A stretch of 64,000 nt of DNA from Chromobotia macracanthus. Taxonomy: Eukaryota; Chordata; Actinopteri; Cypriniformes; Botiidae. The first letter of the stretch is position 1; each line of letters starts with the position of its first letter. Position numbers and translations under genes: made by a program. The stretch is from assembly GCA_036877525.1 (NCBI GenBank), contig JAZGTH010000109.1, positions 255,501 to 319,500 on the forward strand, read 5' to 3'. Below the pieces are notes generated by a model. That model was not told the origin of the DNA, did no database searches, and saw nothing but the letters and a program-made list of their open reading frames with translations. Of the stretch, positions 61,754 to 64,000 are shown one piece after another.

Positions 61754-63885
61754 CATTTCAAATGGAGATATTTATATCAAATAGAGGCAGTCGCCAAGCG
61801 TGTCCCCCCAGATTCTACTCTTTAGGTGAGGAATTACTACAAAGTACTTCAATTACAAAACTTCAAAGAACAAACTGATGTAGAAGTCAAGTATTGCTGC
61901 ACTGTGAGTCCAGACAACCAAGAGCTGTAGATTTCCTTCTAGAACAGCAAAGGCCTCTTTCTTGACAAATGTGGTAACTGTCAGTTGCAGTTGCAGACAC
62001 AGTGGACAGGATTAGCTCTAAGAGCTAGTTATGACTGATTATTCTGTAATATCAGGATTAACAAATTTATAAGGAGCGTTTTACAGGTCATAGTTACAGA
62101 TAACAGGGTTGAGTCTGCAGTGTACAGTCTACAGTAAAAGAGATATCAGTATCTGGTTAGAAGGATGATTGATGTTAAAGCTAGATAAATCAACGCATTT
62201 GAGCAGGTTTTGACACTATTTAACCTGACATTTAATTTCTGTTAGCCATTAAAATTTGTTGGGACAAACTAGATATTCATTCAGGAACTAAGAAAGGAAT
62301 GTAAAGCCTTAAACAAAATTAATTTTCTCTCTTTACTACCTGTCTGAACCACAGCACTGCAATTCAATAACAAATAAGAAGGCTGTTTTATGGATTGGAG
62401 TCCCATAGGAGTCTTCATCCAACCCACAAAAACATACCCAATACAGGGCCCTGAGGTAAACTACAATGACCCCACTGTGTTCATCAATAATAGCAAAGCA
62501 GTTTAGGTTTTCATCTTTGTGCCAGCCCACCTCCAGAACTAGCCTCTACAGCCCCAAGGGATATTAATTGTGTATGTTTAGCCATTGTAAGACGTCTCAT
62601 TTTTACCTACCAGACAGGCAAGAAAGGTAAATAAATAAATAAACTGTGTCATATACAGTGAGATGTCAGAATTTAATATGTCCTGAAGCCATGTCAGGGT
62701 TTTCAGGAGTAATGAGTATAAACTCTGACTGACACAGTCTGCTGAATCAGTGGAGAACAGCAATACTGTGCTTGTGTTGATTCAGTTTCCGTAAAATGTG
62801 CTTGACTTTTCTTTTTCATAGTCTGCTGAAGGGGAAAAAAAAATACTGTTTTTGTATTTTTGAGTCTCATGCTGAACACCAGGAACAAAATTGGGGACAA
62901 GAAACACAAAATTCACACACAGAAAAAAGACTTTCCACACAAAGAGCCAGTAATAGAACAAAACTATAAAAACACAAAATATCCTCAGCCAGAAATAGAA
63001 AAAAAATTAATAATCTCCAAAATAAAATAAAATGTTTATCCCCAACACGTGGCAGCAACTCAATGTCAGCTGCTATTCAAATTCTTTACATTTTTTATTA
63101 TTTACATATTTAATAATAAAATGATTTATATAATAATAATAATAATAATATCAATAATGTTTTATTTATAAAGCCTAAATAATACAATAATGAGGATAAA
63201 TACATTCTTGGGGCCTGGTTTTGCCCCAATCATCATTAAATCTTACAACAATAATAAAATGGAAAAATGAAGTCTTTAATGTTTTTGGTTCCATGAAATA
63301 CTGTACATGATATGTAATACATTATATTGTATTTCAGGATTTATCTTTGTGATTTTCATAATTCACATTCACAATTGCTTGGCTTGGTATTGATATTAAG
63401 TGATATTGAGTCTGGGAATACCCCGGAAGTAAAGCTAAATATTGAGATTAAACCAATTTAGAAAAGAGAAGCAAAAATTGATGGCCTGGCAATGTGTACA
63501 CCTCACACCAACTAAATCCAATTTATCACAGGACATGAAAAAATTCCCATGTATTGTAATGTTCTTAGCATCCCGCCCATCCACAACCCTTATTCCACCT
63601 CTCTGCCCTGCACAATATTCCATCCATTTCGTCAAAGCTTGTGTGATTTTGCATGTAGCATCTCTGTTGGCTCCACTGTCCATTTTCCTGTAAATGGCTC
63701 ATGGCTGTGTGCAGTGTCAGAGAAGAGAGAGGAAAACACTCATTGTTTTCCTTCAATCTCATATTTGAAGGAGCTACTTCAAAAGGATTTTTAATAGCTA
63801 ATTTGATCTTCCTATCAGTTCCAGTAACTGGAATGTTGTAAAGATGAAAGACAAAGAAGTGTGAAGCACAGCAGTGTGAAGTAAT
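61754..63885. other. Single-copy noncoding DNA
   Basis: No gene supported. An (ATA)n tract lies at 63130-63150. The 128-codon minus frame at 63565-63951 runs into the SINE at its N-terminal end and has no recognisable features. Confidence 0.45.
63130..63150. repeat. (ATA)n microsatellite
   Basis: Seven trinucleotide repeats in AT-rich surroundings. Confidence 0.9.
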
Positions 63886-64000
63886 ATTTACATTTACATT
63901 GCCAAATGCATAAATGTAAGATGCTTTTATCCAAAGCGACTTACAGTGCATTCAAGTTATACATTTTTTGTCACTACATGTGCTCCCTGGGAATCATATA
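63886..64000 (-). mobile_element. tRNA-headed SINE, cut by window end
   Basis: Reads, on the plus strand, ATTTACATTTACATT then GCCAAATGCATAAATGTAAG, ATGCTTTTATCCAAAGCGAC and TTACAGTGCATTCAAG, and reaches TGCTCCCTGGGAATCAT at the edge. This is the reverse complement of the tail and body of the cyprinid SINE family whose head is at 52132. The tRNA-like head should follow just beyond base 64000. GGGAATC corresponds to the end of the B-box region. Confidence 0.8.

Noticed and set aside
63565..63951. 128-codon minus-strand frame
   Set aside because: It overlaps the SINE tail and antisense frames, with no recognisable domain.

Overview
The window looks like vertebrate nuclear DNA, most probably from a teleost fish of the carp/zebrafish group (Ostariophysi, likely a cyprinid). 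It is AT-rich, carries microsatellites and minisatellites, and has no operons or densely packed genes. It holds fragments of interspersed repeats I recognise from such genomes: a tRNA-headed SINE with the tail CAAAGCGACTTACA (63886-64000, 51271-51320, 52132-52200, 38521-38784), a foldback-like family beginning AGTTCACCCAAAA (42991-43065, 31880-32028, 50827-50866, 59003-59243), and others. Repeat names are from memory; the species is not proven.

I find no protein-coding gene, exon or functional RNA gene that I can support. Open frames outside the tandem arrays are at most about 134 codons and resemble nothing I know. The very long frames (up to about 800 codons) lie in a (CA)n-type array that is open in several frames on both strands, and the 100-200 codon frames at 18.5-20.9 kb are translations of a 33-bp tandem repeat. 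The window reads as a gene desert or the inside of a very long intron.

Layout: 1-9450 is single-copy AT-rich DNA with a (TA)n tract. 9456-20938 is one unit: a single LTR-like element of 11,483 bp with 7-bp inverted termini (TGTCAGG...CCTGACA), a 5-bp target-site duplication (CTCGC at 9451-9455 and 20939-20943) and an AATAAA signal 56 bp before its 3' end. It is swollen by two minisatellites: an 89-bp unit repeated about 100 times (9521-18547) and a 33-bp unit repeated about 65 times (18663-20851). Both arrays show internal higher-order duplication. 20944-47079 is single-copy DNA with scattered repeat fragments, a G-rich tract (24975-25028) and small hairpins.

47080-49480 holds a 279-bp inverted duplication about 98% identical between its arms, which lie 1,550 bp apart; the second arm interrupts a 10-bp-period minisatellite. 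49481-56416 is again single-copy with SINE fragments. 56417-58638 is a 2.2-kb compound CA/GA microsatellite. 58639-64000 is single-copy DNA with a foldback-like repeat, a DNA-transposon-like tail and a SINE cut by the window end.

The most interesting object is the 9456-20938 element: two minisatellites between what look like intact LTR ends, the second amplifying a TATA-like TTATTTAA motif where an LTR core promoter would be expected.
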